This document shows, piece after piece, positions 38,250 through 47,935 of a DNA stretch of 64,000 nt; within the stretch, counting starts at the first letter, position 1; the number at the start of each line of letters is the position of its first letter. Location: positions 372,001 through 436,000 of the forward strand of contig NZ_CP087203.1 of the NCBI RefSeq assembly GCF_026016325.1, written 5' to 3'. The notes under the pieces are model-generated. The model searched no databases, had not been told where the DNA came from, and saw only the letters and a program-made list of their open reading frames with translations. This DNA comes from Pseudomonas sp. B21-056. GTDB taxonomy: Bacteria; Pseudomonadota; Gammaproteobacteria; Pseudomonadales; Pseudomonadaceae. The position numbers and the translations under genes are program-made.

Positions 38250-38999
38250 GTGCCGACTCCGCCTGCCAAACCGCCGCTGGCCGCAAACCTGGGTGACAGT
38301 CCGGCACCCCTGTACGCCCGCGTCAAACAGATGATCACTCAGCAGATCGACAGTGGAAACTGGCCGCCGCATTACCGCGTGCCGTCGGAAAGCGAACTGG
38401 TCAGCCAGCTGGGCTTCAGCCGCATGACCATCAACCGTGCCCTGCGGGAAATGACCGCCGATGGCCTGTTGGTGCGCATGCAGGGCGTCGGCACGTTCGT
38501 GGCCGAGCCCAAGAGCCAGTCCGCGCTGTTCGAAGTGCATAACATTGCCGACGAGATTGCCTCCCGCGGCCATCGCCACACCTGCAAGGTCATCACCCTG
38601 GAAGAAGAGGCTGCCGGTTCCGAACGCGCCCTGGCCTTGGACATGCGTGAAGGCCAGAAGGTGTTCCACTCGCTGATCGTGCATTTCGAAAATGACATTC
38701 CGGTGCAGATCGAGGACCGCTTCGTCAACGCACTGGTGGCGCCGGAATACCTCAAGCAGGACTTTACCCTGCAAACGCCCTACGCCTATCTGAACCAGGT
38801 CGCGCCGCTGACCGAAGGCGAACATGTGGTGGAAGCGATCCTCGCCGAGCCGAATGAATGCAAACTGCTGCAGATCGAAAAGGGCGAGCCGTGCCTGCTG
38901 ATCCGCCGTCGTACCTGGTCCGGTCGCCAGCCGGTGACTGCCGCGCGGCTGATTCACCCGGGCTCCCGTCATAGTCTGGAAGGGCGATTCCATAAGTGA
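38250..38999 (+). CDS. hutC: Histidine utilisation repressor HutC (GntR family)
   Basis: Represses the hut genes; urocanate is the known inducer. The 249-residue protein has an N-terminal GntR winged helix (about 20-85, with SESELVSQLGFSRMTINRAL) and a C-terminal UTRA effector domain. The start is GTG 38250. Its last codons overlap the hutD start by four bases. It lies divergent from hutF across a HutC-like operator, so it probably represses itself. Confidence 0.96.
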   Translation: MPTPPAKPPLAANLGDSPAPLYARVKQMITQQIDSGNWPPHYRVPSESELVSQLGFSRMTINRALREMTADGLLVRMQGVGTFVAEPKSQSALFEVHNIADEIASRGHRHTCKVITLEEEAAGSERALALDMREGQKVFHSLIVHFENDIPVQIEDRFVNALVAPEYLKQDFTLQTPYAYLNQVAPLTEGEHVVEAILAEPNECKLLQIEKGEPCLLIRRRTWSGRQPVTAARLIHPGSRHSLEGRFHK

Positions 39000-39565
39000 G
39001 TGACTTGAAGGTTCTACGTGCGGCGGATTACCCACGCATGCCCTGGAAAAACGGCGGTGGCAGCACCGAGGAAATCACCCGTGACGCCGGCACCGGCCTG
39101 GAGGGTTTCGGTTGGCGGTTGTCGATTGCCGACATTGGTGAGTCGGGCGGTTTTTCCACCTTCCCCGGTTACGAGCGCGTCATCAGCGTCTTGCAGGGCG
39201 ATGGCATGACCCTGACCGTCGATGGCCAGGCCACACGGCCGTTGCATCCCCTGGATCCCTTTGCGTTCAGCGGTGAGAGCCATGTGCATTGCACGTTGCT
39301 GGGCGGGCCGATTCGCGACTTCAACCTGATCTACTCGCCCCAGCGTTACCGGGCGCGGTTACAGTGGCTGGCGGATGAGCAGCGGTTTTTCAGCGAGGCG
39401 GGGACGGTGCTGGTGTTCAGTGCGGACCCGGCGCTGCACGTCAAGGTCGGCGAGTCCGCCGCAGAACTGGCCCTATACGATTGTTTGCAATTGAGCGGTA
39501 ACACTGGATTGCTGGAGATTTCCACGGACGGCCAGTGCTGCGTGATCGAACTGACTGCCCGCTAG
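38996..39565 (+). CDS. hutD: HutD family protein
   Basis: A 189-residue bicupin-like protein coupled to hutC by GTG overlapping its stop (GTGA). Visible motifs are PRMPWKNGGGSTEEITRD near the start and FSGESHVHCTLLGGPIRDFN. In P. fluorescens, HutD is needed for full fitness on histidine and is thought to limit hut expression or buffer urocanate. The exact chemistry is unknown. No signal peptide. Confidence 0.92.
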   Translation: MSDLKVLRAADYPRMPWKNGGGSTEEITRDAGTGLEGFGWRLSIADIGESGGFSTFPGYERVISVLQGDGMTLTVDGQATRPLHPLDPFAFSGESHVHCTLLGGPIRDFNLIYSPQRYRARLQWLADEQRFFSEAGTVLVFSADPALHVKVGESAAELALYDCLQLSGNTGLLEISTDGQCCVIELTAR

Positions 39566-39583
39566 TCTCAGCGGTACATCCTT

Positions 39584-39706
39584 GTGGCGAGGGGATTTAT
39601 CCCCGCTGGGTCGCGGAGCGACCCCAAATCAGTTGGCTCCGAAGCTGTTGAGTTGGCACCAAGAGGGGCCGCTTCGCAGCCCAGCGGGGATAAATCCCCT
39701 CGCCAC
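39584..39706. repeat. Second-class palindromic element, copy B
   Basis: GTGGCGAGGGGATTTATCCC and a partner ending AAATCCCCTCGCCAC enclose two smaller hairpins (GGGTCGCGGAGCGACCC on the left). It lies 18 bases after hutD. Confidence 0.88.
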
Positions 39707-39902
39707 AGAAGCACGCCTTACTGTTTCTTCAGCCGCACCAGTTTGTTACCGAATGCCCCAGCGTGGCGCAACACCACGCTTGTTTACCCCTCTCTGCTTT
39801 GCACAAAAAAGTCCTCAAAAAATTTAATTCACCTCGGCAACCCTTCAATTCCGCGCCTCCCAGCCATTTCAAAAATGCTTCTCAAGCACGACCTCAACAA
39901 GT

Positions 39903-39918
39903 TGGCCGCTTGATTGCA
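39903..39918 (+). promoter_or_regulatory. Sigma-54 promoter of hutU
   Basis: TGGCCGCTTGATTGCA carries the invariant GG and GC ten bases apart and matches TGGC-N7-TTGCA. The predicted transcription start, about 12 bases after GC, falls inside the HutC operator. In fluorescens pseudomonads hutU is known to need sigma-54 with CbrB (or NtrC). Confidence 0.75.
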
Positions 39919-39922
39919 TATG

Positions 39923-39936
39923 CTTGTACATACAAG
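39923..39936. promoter_or_regulatory. HutC operator of hutU
   Basis: CTTGTACATACAAG has perfect 6-base arms around CA. It closely resembles the reported HutC site of P. putida hutU (CTTGTATGTACAAG, which is the reverse complement of this sequence). It begins five bases after the sigma-54 promoter. Confidence 0.85.
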
Positions 39937-40038
39937 TAAAGACGTATGCGTATGAGTCACCGATATTCAACGCAACGTTCGCAAAATCGCTGCCCACTGC
40001 CCGGGCTGGTCTGGATTGATCGCTGAGGAGTTTTTGCT

Positions 40039-41724
40039 GTGACCGACGCTACCCGCAAACCCGAAAAATACCGTGACGTTGAAATTCGCGCCCCTCGCGG
40101 TAACACGCTGACCGCCAAGAGCTGGCTGACTGAAGCGCCGCTGCGCATGCTGATGAACAACCTCGACCCGCAAGTGGCCGAGAACCCCAAGGAACTGGTG
40201 GTCTACGGTGGCATCGGCCGTGCGGCACGCAACTGGGAGTGCTACGACAAGATCGTCGAAAGCCTCACCAACCTGAATGACGACGAAACCCTGCTGGTGC
40301 AATCCGGCAAGCCGGTGGGCGTGTTCAAGACCCACAGCAATGCCCCGCGCGTACTGATCGCCAACTCCAACCTGGTACCGCACTGGGCCACCTGGGAACA
40401 TTTCAACGAACTCGACGCCAAGGGCCTGGCCATGTACGGCCAGATGACCGCCGGCAGCTGGATCTACATCGGCAGCCAGGGCATCGTGCAGGGCACCTAT
40501 GAAACCTTCGTCGAGGCCGGTCGCCAGCATTACGACTCCAACCTCAAGGGCCGCTGGGTCCTGACCGCCGGCCTGGGCGGCATGGGTGGCGCACAGCCGT
40601 TGGCCGCCACCCTGGCCGGCGCGTGCTCGCTGAACATCGAATGCCAGCAGGTCAGTATCGATTTCCGCCTCAAGACCCGTTACGTCGACGAGCAGGCCAC
40701 CGACCTCGACGACGCCCTGGCCCGTATCGAGAAATACACCGCCGAAGGCAAAGCAATTTCCATCGCTCTGTGTGGGAACGCCGCTGAAATCCTGCCGGAA
40801 ATGGTCCGTCGCGGTGTGCGTCCGGACATGGTCACCGACCAGACCAGCGCCCACGACCCGCTCAACGGCTACCTGCCGGCCGGTTGGACCTGGGACGAAT
40901 ACCGTGCCCGTGCCAAGACCGAGCCCGCCGCCGTGGTGAAAGCCGCCAAGCAATCGATGGCCGTGCACGTCAAAGCCATGCTGGCCTTCCAGAAAATGGG
41001 CGTGCCAACCTTCGACTACGGCAACAACATCCGCCAGATGGCCCAGGAAGAAGGCGTCGAGAATGCCTTCGATTTCCCAGGCTTCGTGCCGGCGTATATC
41101 CGTCCGCTGTTCTGCCGCGGCATCGGTCCGTTCCGCTGGGCCGCGCTGTCGGGTGACCCGCAGGACATCTACAAGACCGACGCCAAGGTCAAGGAACTGA
41201 TCGCCGACGACGCCCACCTGCACAACTGGTTGGACATGGCCCGCGAGCGCATCAGCTTCCAGGGCTTGCCGGCGCGTATCTGCTGGGTCGGCCTGGGCCA
41301 GCGCGCCAAGCTGGGCCTGGCGTTCAACGAAATGGTGCGCAGTGGCGAGCTGTCGGCGCCGATCGTCATCGGTCGCGATCACCTGGACTCCGGTTCCGTG
41401 TCCAGCCCCAACCGTGAAACCGAATCCATGCAGGACGGCTCCGACGCTGTCTCCGACTGGCCGCTGCTCAACGCCTTGCTCAACACCGCCAGCGGCGCGA
41501 CCTGGGTCTCGCTGCACCACGGTGGCGGCGTCGGCATGGGCTTCTCCCAGCACTCGGGCATGGTGATTGTCTGCGACGGTACCGATGAGGCGGCCGAGCG
41601 TATTGCTCGCGTGCTGCACAACGACCCGGGCACTGGCGTGATGCGTCATGCCGATGCCGGTTACCAGATCGCGATCGACTGCGCCAAGGAGCAGGGGCTG
41701 AACCTGCCGATGATTACCGGGTAG
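40039..41724 (+). CDS. hutU: Urocanate hydratase HutU
   Basis: Converts urocanate to imidazolonepropionate with tightly bound NAD, the second step of histidine breakdown. The 561-residue protein has the family length and the stretch [12 protein letters not shown] plus the active-site Cys region ARICWVGLG. Start GTG 40039 with GAGGAG eight bases upstream. The stop TAG is the first three bases of a palindromic repeat. Expression should begin at the sigma-54 promoter upstream. Confidence 0.97.
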   Translation: MTDATRKPEKYRDVEIRAPRGNTLTAKSWLTEAPLRMLMNNLDPQVAENPKELVVYGGIGRAARNWECYDKIVESLTNLNDDETLLVQSGKPVGVFKTHSNAPRVLIANSNLVPHWATWEHFNELDAKGLAMYGQMTAGSWIYIGSQGIVQGTYETFVEAGRQHYDSNLKGRWVLTAGLGGMGGAQPLAATLAGACSLNIECQQVSIDFRLKTRYVDEQATDLDDALARIEKYTAEGKAISIALCGNAAEILPEMVRRGVRPDMVTDQTSAHDPLNGYLPAGWTWDEYRARAKTEPAAVVKAAKQSMAVHVKAMLAFQKMGVPTFDYGNNIRQMAQEEGVENAFDFPGFVPAYIRPLFCRGIGPFRWAALSGDPQDIYKTDAKVKELIADDAHLHNWLDMARERISFQGLPARICWVGLGQRAKLGLAFNEMVRSGELSAPIVIGRDHLDSGSVSSPNRETESMQDGSDAVSDWPLLNALLNTASGATWVSLHHGGGVGMGFSQHSGMVIVCDGTDEAAERIARVLHNDPGTGVMRHADAGYQIAIDCAKEQGLNLPMITG

Positions 41725-41823
41725 GAGCTGGCGAAGCCTGCGATCTTTTGATCTTGATATTTCGCTTGCGACTCAATCGTCCAGGACAAGATCGCAGCCT
41801 CGTTGCACTCGGCAGCTCCTACA
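41721..41823. repeat. Third-class palindromic element (GTAGGAGCTG family) covering the hutU stop
   Basis: GTAGGAGCTGGCGAAGCCTG, then CGATCTTTTGATCTTG, then an inverted arm ending GGCAGCTCCTACAG. Only this copy of the class is seen here. Its first bases contain the hutU stop codon. Confidence 0.8.
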
Positions 41824-41864
41824 GGCGTAGTCCAATAACCAGAACAATCCACAGAGGTTGAACC

Positions 41865-43331
41865 ATGGCCGTCACCAGCACACGTGCAAGCAGCAAGCCG
41901 TTGATCGAGAAACGTTCGATCGACTACATCCCGGAGGCGGAGAGACACGGTCGTCTGTTGAGCCAGTTCACCCTGTGGATGGGGGCCAACCTGCAAATCA
42001 CCGCCATTGTCACCGGCGCGTTGGCGGTGGTGTTGGGCGGGGATGTGTTCTGGTCGTTGATCGGTTTGCTGATCGGCCAGTTGCTCGGTGGTGGCGTCAT
42101 GGCGTTGCATGCCGCCCAGGGACCCAAGCTTGGCTTGCCGCAGATGATCTCCAGTCGGGTGCAGTTTGGTGTTTATGGCGCGGCCATCCCGATCGTGCTG
42201 GTGTGCCTGATGTACCTGGGTTTCACCGCCACGGGAACCGTACTGTCCGGCCAGGCGCTGGGCCAGTTGTTTGGTGTCAGCGACAGTGTCGGCATCCTGA
42301 TTTTCGCCAGTGTGATCGTGCTGGTCACGGTGCTCGGTTATCGGGTGATTCACTTCATTGGCCGTGTCGCCAGTGTTATTGGTGTGATTGCCTTTGTTTA
42401 CCTGTTCGCTCGCCTGATCAGCCAGACGGACGTTGGCGCACTCCTGCAAATCCGCCATTTCAGCTGGAGCAGCTTCCTGCTTGCGGTGTCGCTCGCGGCA
42501 TCCTGGCAGATCGCCTTCGGCCCTTACGTGGCTGACTATTCGCGTTACCTGCCGAGCAAGACTTCCTCGCTGAAAACCTTCTTGGCCGCAGGCGCCGGTT
42601 CGGTCATCGGCGCGCAGGTGGCGATGATCCTCGGCGTGTTTGCCGCCGCCTCGGCCAACGGGCAGTTCGCGGGTCACGAAGTGGCCTACATCGTTGGCCT
42701 GGGGGGTGCCGGCGCCACCGCTGCGTTGCTGTACTTCAGCATCGCATTCGGCAAGGTCACCATTTCCACGCTGAACTCCTACGGCAGCTTCATGTGCATT
42801 GCCACCATCATCAGCGGTTTCCGTGGACACCTGAACGTAACGCGTTTGCAGCGCCTGGTCTTCGTGCTGGTCATCGTCGGTGCCGCGACCCTGATCGCGC
42901 TGCTCGGCCAGCACTCGTTCCTCGGTGCGTTCAAGTCCTTCATCCTGTTCTTGCTGGCGTTCTTTACGCCCTGGAGCGCGATCAACCTGGTGGACTATTA
43001 CTGCATCACCCGCGAGCGCTATGACGTGCCGGCACTGGCCGACCCGAACGGTCGCTACGGTCGCTGGAACGTTCTCGGTATCAGCGTTTATGTGTTGGGT
43101 GTACTGGTTCAGTTGCCGTTCATCTCCACCAAGTTCTTTACCGGTCCGCTGGTGGCAGCGATGGGGGACGTGGACATCTCGTGGATCATCGGCCTGGTGG
43201 TTCCGGCGACGCTGTATTACATCGCCGCCAGGAAGTGGCATAGCGCTGTACCCGATCAATTGATCCTGCCGGTCGAGCAGGACGCGGTTGACGCACAACC
43301 GAGCAGGGCGGGCCGCATCCAAGCGGTCTGA
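41865..43331 (+). CDS. NCS1-family permease (CodB-like), probably for urocanate
   Basis: A 488-residue inner membrane protein with about twelve hydrophobic helices, belonging to the purine/cytosine permease (NCS1) family: WMGANLQITAIVTGAL near the start and FGPYVADYSRYLP in the middle. It lies between hutU and the hutXWV importer. The fluorescens-group gene in this position has been named hutTu and takes up urocanate, so this is the probable substrate; cytosine or purine transport cannot be excluded from sequence alone. Confidence 0.85.
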   Translation: MAVTSTRASSKPLIEKRSIDYIPEAERHGRLLSQFTLWMGANLQITAIVTGALAVVLGGDVFWSLIGLLIGQLLGGGVMALHAAQGPKLGLPQMISSRVQFGVYGAAIPIVLVCLMYLGFTATGTVLSGQALGQLFGVSDSVGILIFASVIVLVTVLGYRVIHFIGRVASVIGVIAFVYLFARLISQTDVGALLQIRHFSWSSFLLAVSLAASWQIAFGPYVADYSRYLPSKTSSLKTFLAAGAGSVIGAQVAMILGVFAAASANGQFAGHEVAYIVGLGGAGATAALLYFSIAFGKVTISTLNSYGSFMCIATIISGFRGHLNVTRLQRLVFVLVIVGAATLIALLGQHSFLGAFKSFILFLLAFFTPWSAINLVDYYCITRERYDVPALADPNGRYGRWNVLGISVYVLGVLVQLPFISTKFFTGPLVAAMGDVDISWIIGLVVPATLYYIAARKWHSAVPDQLILPVEQDAVDAQPSRAGRIQAV

Positions 43332-43400
43332 TGGGACGTTGACAGGGCTGGATGCCTCTTGACTGCCGTAAGCCAATTCACTGATTAGGAGCGTCACACA

Positions 43401-44369
43401 ATGAAATCGAACAAGACCCTGCTGACCACGTTGCTTTCCATGGGCCTGCTGGCCAGCGCCGGGGCCACGCAAGCGGCGGGTTGGTGCGAGTCGGGCAAAC
43501 CGGTGAAGTTCGCCGGCCTGAACTGGGAAAGCGCCATGCTGCTGACCGACGTCCTGCAAGTGGTGCTGGAAAAAGGCTACGACTGCAAGACCGACAGCCT
43601 GCCGGGCAACTCCATCACCATGGAAAACGCCCTGAGCAGCAACGACATCCAGGTGTTTGCCGAAGAGTGGGTCGGCCGCAGCGAAGTCTGGAACAAAGCC
43701 GAGAAGGCCGGCAAGGTGGTCGGCGTCGGTGCCCCGGTGGTGGGGGCTATCGAAGGCTGGTACGTGCCGCGCTACGTGATCGAAGGCGACGCCAAGCGCA
43801 AGCTGGAAGCCAAGGCCCCGGGCCTGAAGAACATCGCCGACCTGGGCCAGTACGCCGCCGTGTTCAAGGACCCGGAAGAGCCGTCCAAGGGCCGTTTCTA
43901 CAACTGCCCGGCCGGTTGGACCTGCGAGCTGGACAACAGCGAGATGCTGAAAAGCTATGGCCTGGAAAAAACCTACACCAACTTCCGTCCAGGCACCGGC
44001 CCGGCGCTGGATGCGGCAGTGTTGTCGAGCTACAAGCGTGGCGAGCCGATCCTGTTCTACTACTGGTCGCCAACCCCGCTGATGGGCCAGGTGGACCTGG
44101 TGAAACTGGAAGAAAAACCGGGCGTGGATAAAAGCGTGAGCATCAAGGTCGGCCTGTCCAAGACCTTCCATGACGAGGCCCCGGAGCTGGTGGCGGTGCT
44201 GGAGAAGGTCAACCTGCCCATCGACATCCTGAACCAGAACCTCGGACGCATGGCCAAGGAGCGGATCGAGTCGCCGAAACTGGCGAAGATCTTCCTGAAG
44301 GAACATCCTGAAGTCTGGCACGCCTGGGTGAGCGCAGACGCTGCCAAGAAAATCGACGCGGCTCTGTAG
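43401..44369 (+). CDS. hutX: ABC importer substrate-binding protein HutX
   Basis: Periplasmic binding protein of the OpuAC/glycine betaine class: signal peptide (LLSMGLLASAGATQAAG), then WESAMLLTDVLQVVLEKGYD and the C-terminal domain with IKVGLSKTFHDEAPELV. The 322-residue protein has four Cys in the mature part, among them CPAGWTC. In Pseudomonas hut loci this protein serves high-affinity histidine uptake with HutW and HutV. It resembles choline/betaine binders, so the ligand could be broader. Confidence 0.88.
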   Translation: MKSNKTLLTTLLSMGLLASAGATQAAGWCESGKPVKFAGLNWESAMLLTDVLQVVLEKGYDCKTDSLPGNSITMENALSSNDIQVFAEEWVGRSEVWNKAEKAGKVVGVGAPVVGAIEGWYVPRYVIEGDAKRKLEAKAPGLKNIADLGQYAAVFKDPEEPSKGRFYNCPAGWTCELDNSEMLKSYGLEKTYTNFRPGTGPALDAAVLSSYKRGEPILFYYWSPTPLMGQVDLVKLEEKPGVDKSVSIKVGLSKTFHDEAPELVAVLEKVNLPIDILNQNLGRMAKERIESPKLAKIFLKEHPEVWHAWVSADAAKKIDAAL

Positions 44370-44440
44370 GTTGAATACTTCCCGGCCACCCGTGGGGTTG
44401 GCCGGGACATTCACCGCATCCCCCTGATCGAGAGTCTCTT

Positions 44441-45292
44441 ATGTTTCCCGAAAGCTTTACCTTTTCCATCGCCGACTGGGTCAACGGTTGGGTCGACGCC
44501 CTGGTGACGAACTACGGCGATGTGTTCCGGCACATCTCCGACACCCTGCTGTGGGCCATCGTCAACCTCGAAGGCCTGCTGCGCATGGCGCCCTGGTGGT
44601 TGATGCTGGCCATCGTCGCTGGTGTTGCCTGGCATGCGACCCGCAAAGTCGTCGCCACGGCGGTGATCGTCGGCCTGCTGTTCCTGGTGGGCGCGGTGGG
44701 CCTGTGGGACAAACTGATGCAGACCCTCGCGCTGATGCTGGTGGCGACGCTGATCTCGGTGTTGATCGGCATCCCGCTGGGCATTCTCTCGGCTCGCAGC
44801 AATCGCCTGCGTTCGGTGCTGATGCCGTTGCTGGACATCATGCAGACCATGCCGAGCTTCGTGTACCTGATTCCGGTGTTGATGCTGTTCGGCCTGGGCA
44901 AGGTCCCGGCGATCTTCGCCACGGTGATCTATGCCGCGCCGCCATTGATTCGCCTGACCGACCTGGGCATCCGCCAGGTAGACGGTGAAGTGATGGAAGC
45001 CATCAACGCTTTCGGCGCCAACCGCTGGCAACAGCTGTTCGGCGTGCAACTGCCCCTGGCCCTGCCGAGCATCATGGCCGGGATCAACCAGACCACCATG
45101 ATGGCCCTGTCGATGGTCGTCATCGCTTCGATGATCGGTGCCCGTGGCTTGGGTGAGGATGTGCTGGTGGGGATCCAGACCCTCAACGTCGGACGCGGCC
45201 TGGAAGCCGGGCTGGCGATCGTGATTCTCGCCGTGGTCATCGACCGCATTACCCAGGCCTATGGTCGTCCTCGGCATGAGGTGAGCAAATGA
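44441..45292 (+). CDS. hutW: ABC importer permease HutW
   Basis: A 283-residue inner membrane permease of the ProW type, with about six helices and the EAA-like motif [19 protein letters not shown]. It forms the channel for the HutXWV histidine importer. The start is ATG 44441; the ribosome binding site is weak. Its stop overlaps the hutV start (ATGA). Confidence 0.9.
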   Translation: MFPESFTFSIADWVNGWVDALVTNYGDVFRHISDTLLWAIVNLEGLLRMAPWWLMLAIVAGVAWHATRKVVATAVIVGLLFLVGAVGLWDKLMQTLALMLVATLISVLIGIPLGILSARSNRLRSVLMPLLDIMQTMPSFVYLIPVLMLFGLGKVPAIFATVIYAAPPLIRLTDLGIRQVDGEVMEAINAFGANRWQQLFGVQLPLALPSIMAGINQTTMMALSMVVIASMIGARGLGEDVLVGIQTLNVGRGLEAGLAIVILAVVIDRITQAYGRPRHEVSK

Positions 45293-46119
45293 ACAACGCA
45301 GCCATCAGCAAGATCGAAGTCAAGAACGTCTTCAAGATTTTCGGCAACCGGTCCAAGGAAGCCCTGGACCTGATCCGCCAGAACAAGACCAAGGACCAGG
45401 TACTGGCCGACACCGGTTGCGTGGTCGGTGTGAACGACCTGTCGCTGAGCATCGGCACCGGCGAGATCTTCGTGATCATGGGGCTGTCCGGCTCTGGCAA
45501 ATCCACCCTGGTACGGCATTTCAACCGACTGATCGACCCCACCAGCGGCGCGATCCTGGTGGACGGCGAAGACATTCTGCAACTGGACATGGACGCCTTG
45601 CGCGAATTCCGTCGGCACAAGATCAGCATGGTGTTCCAGAGCTTCGGCCTGCTGCCCCACAAGAGCGTGCTGGACAACGTCGCCTACGGTTTGAAAGTGC
45701 GCGGCGAAAGCAAGCAGGTGTGTGCCGAGCGCGCGCTGCACTGGATCAACACTGTGGGCCTGAAGGGCTACGAGAACAAATACCCGCACCAGCTCTCCGG
45801 CGGCATGCGTCAGCGTGTGGGCCTGGCCCGTGCCTTGGCGGCGGATACCGACATCATCCTGATGGACGAAGCTTTCAGCGCCCTCGACCCGCTGATCCGC
45901 GCCGAAATGCAGGACCAGTTGCTCGAGCTGCAAAAGACCCTGCACAAGACCATCGTCTTCATCACCCACGACCTCGACGAGGCCGTGCGCATCGGCAACC
46001 GCATCGCGATTCTCAAGGACGGCAAGCTGATCCAGGTCGGCACGCCCCGGGAGATCCTGCACTCGCCGGCGGATGAGTATGTCGATCGGTTCGTGCAGCG
46101 CAGGGCTGCGGTGGTGTAA
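45289..46119 (+). CDS. hutV: ABC importer ATPase HutV
   Basis: ATP-binding subunit of the importer, 276 residues: Walker [10 protein letters not shown], signature LSGGMRQRV, Walker [13 protein letters not shown] and the switch His in FITHDLDE. It is ProV-like but lacks the C-terminal CBS domains, so it has no osmotic sensor. This suits a substrate-induced importer. Confidence 0.92.
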   Translation: MNNAAISKIEVKNVFKIFGNRSKEALDLIRQNKTKDQVLADTGCVVGVNDLSLSIGTGEIFVIMGLSGSGKSTLVRHFNRLIDPTSGAILVDGEDILQLDMDALREFRRHKISMVFQSFGLLPHKSVLDNVAYGLKVRGESKQVCAERALHWINTVGLKGYENKYPHQLSGGMRQRVGLARALAADTDIILMDEAFSALDPLIRAEMQDQLLELQKTLHKTIVFITHDLDEAVRIGNRIAILKDGKLIQVGTPREILHSPADEYVDRFVQRRAAVV

Positions 46120-46133
46120 GGCCGGACGCAGTT

Positions 46134-46263
46134 GTGGCGAGGGGATTTATCCCCGTTGGGCTGCGAAGCGGCCCCAATATTTCCATCCAGTTGTGTCAGG
46201 CTGATTCCACTGCCTGGTTTGGGGCTGCTGCGCAGCCCAGCGGGGATAAATCCCCTCGCCACA
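46134..46263. repeat. Second-class palindromic element, copy C
   Basis: GTGGCGAGGGGATTTATCCC and a partner ending AAATCCCCTCGCCACA, with two inner hairpins (GGGGCTGCTGCGCAGCCC on the right). It separates hutV from hutH1. Confidence 0.88.
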
Positions 46264-46299
46264 AATGTTATTGGCAACTTTATGTGTATGAGGCTTTAG

Positions 46300-47823
46300 A
46301 TGCCCCAGGCTGAAAAAATCATCATCGCCGACGCCCCGTTGCGTTGGCAGGACGTGGTCACCGTCGCCCGCTTCGGTGCCGAGCTTGAGCTGTCGGCCCA
46401 GGCCTGGGCGCGGATCGACAATGCCCAGGCCATCGTCCAGCGTATCGTCGAAAGCGGCGAGCGCGCCTATGGCGTCAACACCGGCCTGGGCGCCTTGTGC
46501 AATGTGTCGCTCAAGGACGAACAACTCAGCCAACTGTCGCGCAACACCTTGCTCAGCCATGCCTGTGGCGTAGGCGCGCCATTGGCCGATGAACAGACCC
46601 GGGCGATTCTTTGTGCGGCCATCCTCAACTACAGCCAGGGTAAGTCCGGCATTCATCGTCGGGTGGTCGAAGCCCTGCTGGCGCTGCTCAATTGCGGTAT
46701 CACCCCACAAGTGCCGTCCCAGGGATCGGTGGGTTACCTGACCCACATGGCCCACATCAGCATTGCGTTGCTGGGTGTCGGCCAGGTCAGCTATCGCGGT
46801 CAGATCGTTGCGGCGCAACAGGCCCTGGCCGCAGAAGGCCTGCAACCGGTGCAACTGGGGGCAAAGGACGGCCTGTGCCTGGTCAACGGCACGCCGTGCA
46901 TGACCGGTCTCAGTTGCCTGGCCCTGGCCGATGCGACACGGCTGGTGCAATGGGCGGACGTGATCGGCGCCATGAGTTTCGAAGCCCAGCGCGGTCAGAT
47001 CGCCGCGTTCGATGCCGAGATCATCGCCCTCAAGCCACACCCTGGCATGCAACAGGTCGGCGTCAATCTGCGCGCCTTGCTCGACGGCAGCGAAGTGATC
47101 GCCTCGAGTCTGGGCATTCGCACCCAGGATGCTTTGAGCATCCGTTCGATTCCCCAGGTGCACGGCGCGGCTCGCGATCAATTGGTCCATGCCCGGCAAC
47201 AGATCGAAACCGAGCTCAATGCCGCCACCGATAACCCGCTGCTGCTCGGTACGCCGGATAACTTCCGGGTCATGTCCCAGGCCAATCCCCACGGCCAGTC
47301 GGTGGCGATGGCGGCGGATCTGCTGGCGATTGCCATGGCCGAGATCGGCTCGATTGCCGAACGCCGTCTCGACCGGTTGATCAACCCTCACGTCAGCGGC
47401 CTGCCGGCTTTTCTGGTGGCCAATCCCGGGGTGAACTCGGGGATGATGATCGTGCAATACGTCGCGGCGTCGCTGTGCGCGGAAAATCGCCAATTGGCGC
47501 AACCGGCGGTGCTCGATAATTTCGTCACCTCCGGGCTACAGGAAGACCACCTGAGCCTGGGCACCAACGCCGCCCTGAAGCTGCATCGGGCGCTGGAGAA
47601 CTGCACGCAGATCCTCGCCATCGAGTACCTGCTGGCGGCCCAGGCCTTTGAATTTCTCAAGGTGCAGCGCTTTGGTGCTGGTACCGACATCGCCTGGAAA
47701 CTGCTGCGCGAGCGCGTTCCGGCCTACGACCAGGACCGCTGGTTGGCACCGGACATCGCCAATGCCGCTGCACTGCTGAAAGATCCAAATGTGCTGCACA
47801 ACGCGTTACCGAATTTGAATTGA
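46300..47823 (+). CDS. hutH1: Histidine ammonia-lyase paralogue HutH1 lacking the MIO tripeptide
   Basis: A 507-residue member of the aromatic amino acid lyase family, collinear with HutH2. It keeps Tyr57 (AYGVNTG), His87 (LSHACGVG), Asn195 (VNGT), Gln275, Arg281 and the Glu of LQEDH. But the loop reads [11 protein letters not shown] at 142-152 where active lyases have [14 protein letters not shown]: aligned, the three residues Ala-Ser-Gly that cyclise into the MIO electrophile are missing with no frameshift. The Tyr of the DPY motif is Leu278, and the Phe of GGNFHAE is replaced in the stretch QANPHGQS. It is therefore unlikely to be a standard histidase. It might be a structural partner of HutH2 or act on something else. 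Confidence 0.9.
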   Translation: MPQAEKIIIADAPLRWQDVVTVARFGAELELSAQAWARIDNAQAIVQRIVESGERAYGVNTGLGALCNVSLKDEQLSQLSRNTLLSHACGVGAPLADEQTRAILCAAILNYSQGKSGIHRRVVEALLALLNCGITPQVPSQGSVGYLTHMAHISIALLGVGQVSYRGQIVAAQQALAAEGLQPVQLGAKDGLCLVNGTPCMTGLSCLALADATRLVQWADVIGAMSFEAQRGQIAAFDAEIIALKPHPGMQQVGVNLRALLDGSEVIASSLGIRTQDALSIRSIPQVHGAARDQLVHARQQIETELNAATDNPLLLGTPDNFRVMSQANPHGQSVAMAADLLAIAMAEIGSIAERRLDRLINPHVSGLPAFLVANPGVNSGMMIVQYVAASLCAENRQLAQPAVLDNFVTSGLQEDHLSLGTNAALKLHRALENCTQILAIEYLLAAQAFEFLKVQRFGAGTDIAWKLLRERVPAYDQDRWLAPDIANAAALLKDPNVLHNALPNLN

Positions 47824-47908
47824 TCAAAACCGCCAGCGTGCCAAGGCATCTATCGCCCATGAAGCGAAGATGACGGATAACGGAACATTCCGGAGCGACT
47901 GGCGGGTA

Positions 47909-47916
47909 AATAAAAA
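47909..47916 (+). promoter_or_regulatory. Candidate Hfq/Crc catabolite-repression motif before hutH2
   Basis: AATAAAAA fits the AANAANAA pattern bound by Hfq with Crc and lies a few bases before the hutH2 ribosome binding site (AAAGGAGC). Crc control of amino acid catabolism is well established in Pseudomonas. The match is short and A-rich runs are not rare. Confidence 0.35.
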
Positions 47917-47935
47917 CTCTCAAAAGGAGCAGGAA

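Larger units (their letters stand above)
39566..40038. other. Regulatory gap between hutD and hutU
   Basis: 473 bases without a gene. It holds a palindromic element (39584-39706), an AT-rich stretch with no assigned feature (about 39780-39900), a sigma-54 promoter (39903-39918) and the HutC operator (39923-39936). A TGTTAC at 39744-39749, followed 18 bases later by GCAACA, resembles the dyad reported for CbrB but has the wrong spacing, so I list it only as a possibility. Confidence 0.6.

Noticed and set aside
39744..39773. TGTTAC and GCAACA as a CbrB enhancer site of hutU
   Set aside because: The second half has a mismatch and the spacing is 18 bases, which does not fit the reported dyad. 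Mentioned only in the description of the gap.
39582..39913. Small open frames after hutD
   Set aside because: They begin inside the palindromic element (reading its arms as RGDLSPLG or ARGFIPAG), and the same peptide appears at every copy of the repeat. They are not genes.
41661..44414. Very long open frame (about 917 codons) on the minus strand opposite hutU-permease-hutX
   Set aside because: It lies antisense to three genes with clear families, is rich in His, Gln and Arg as mirrored GC-rich codons are, and has no domain I recognise.
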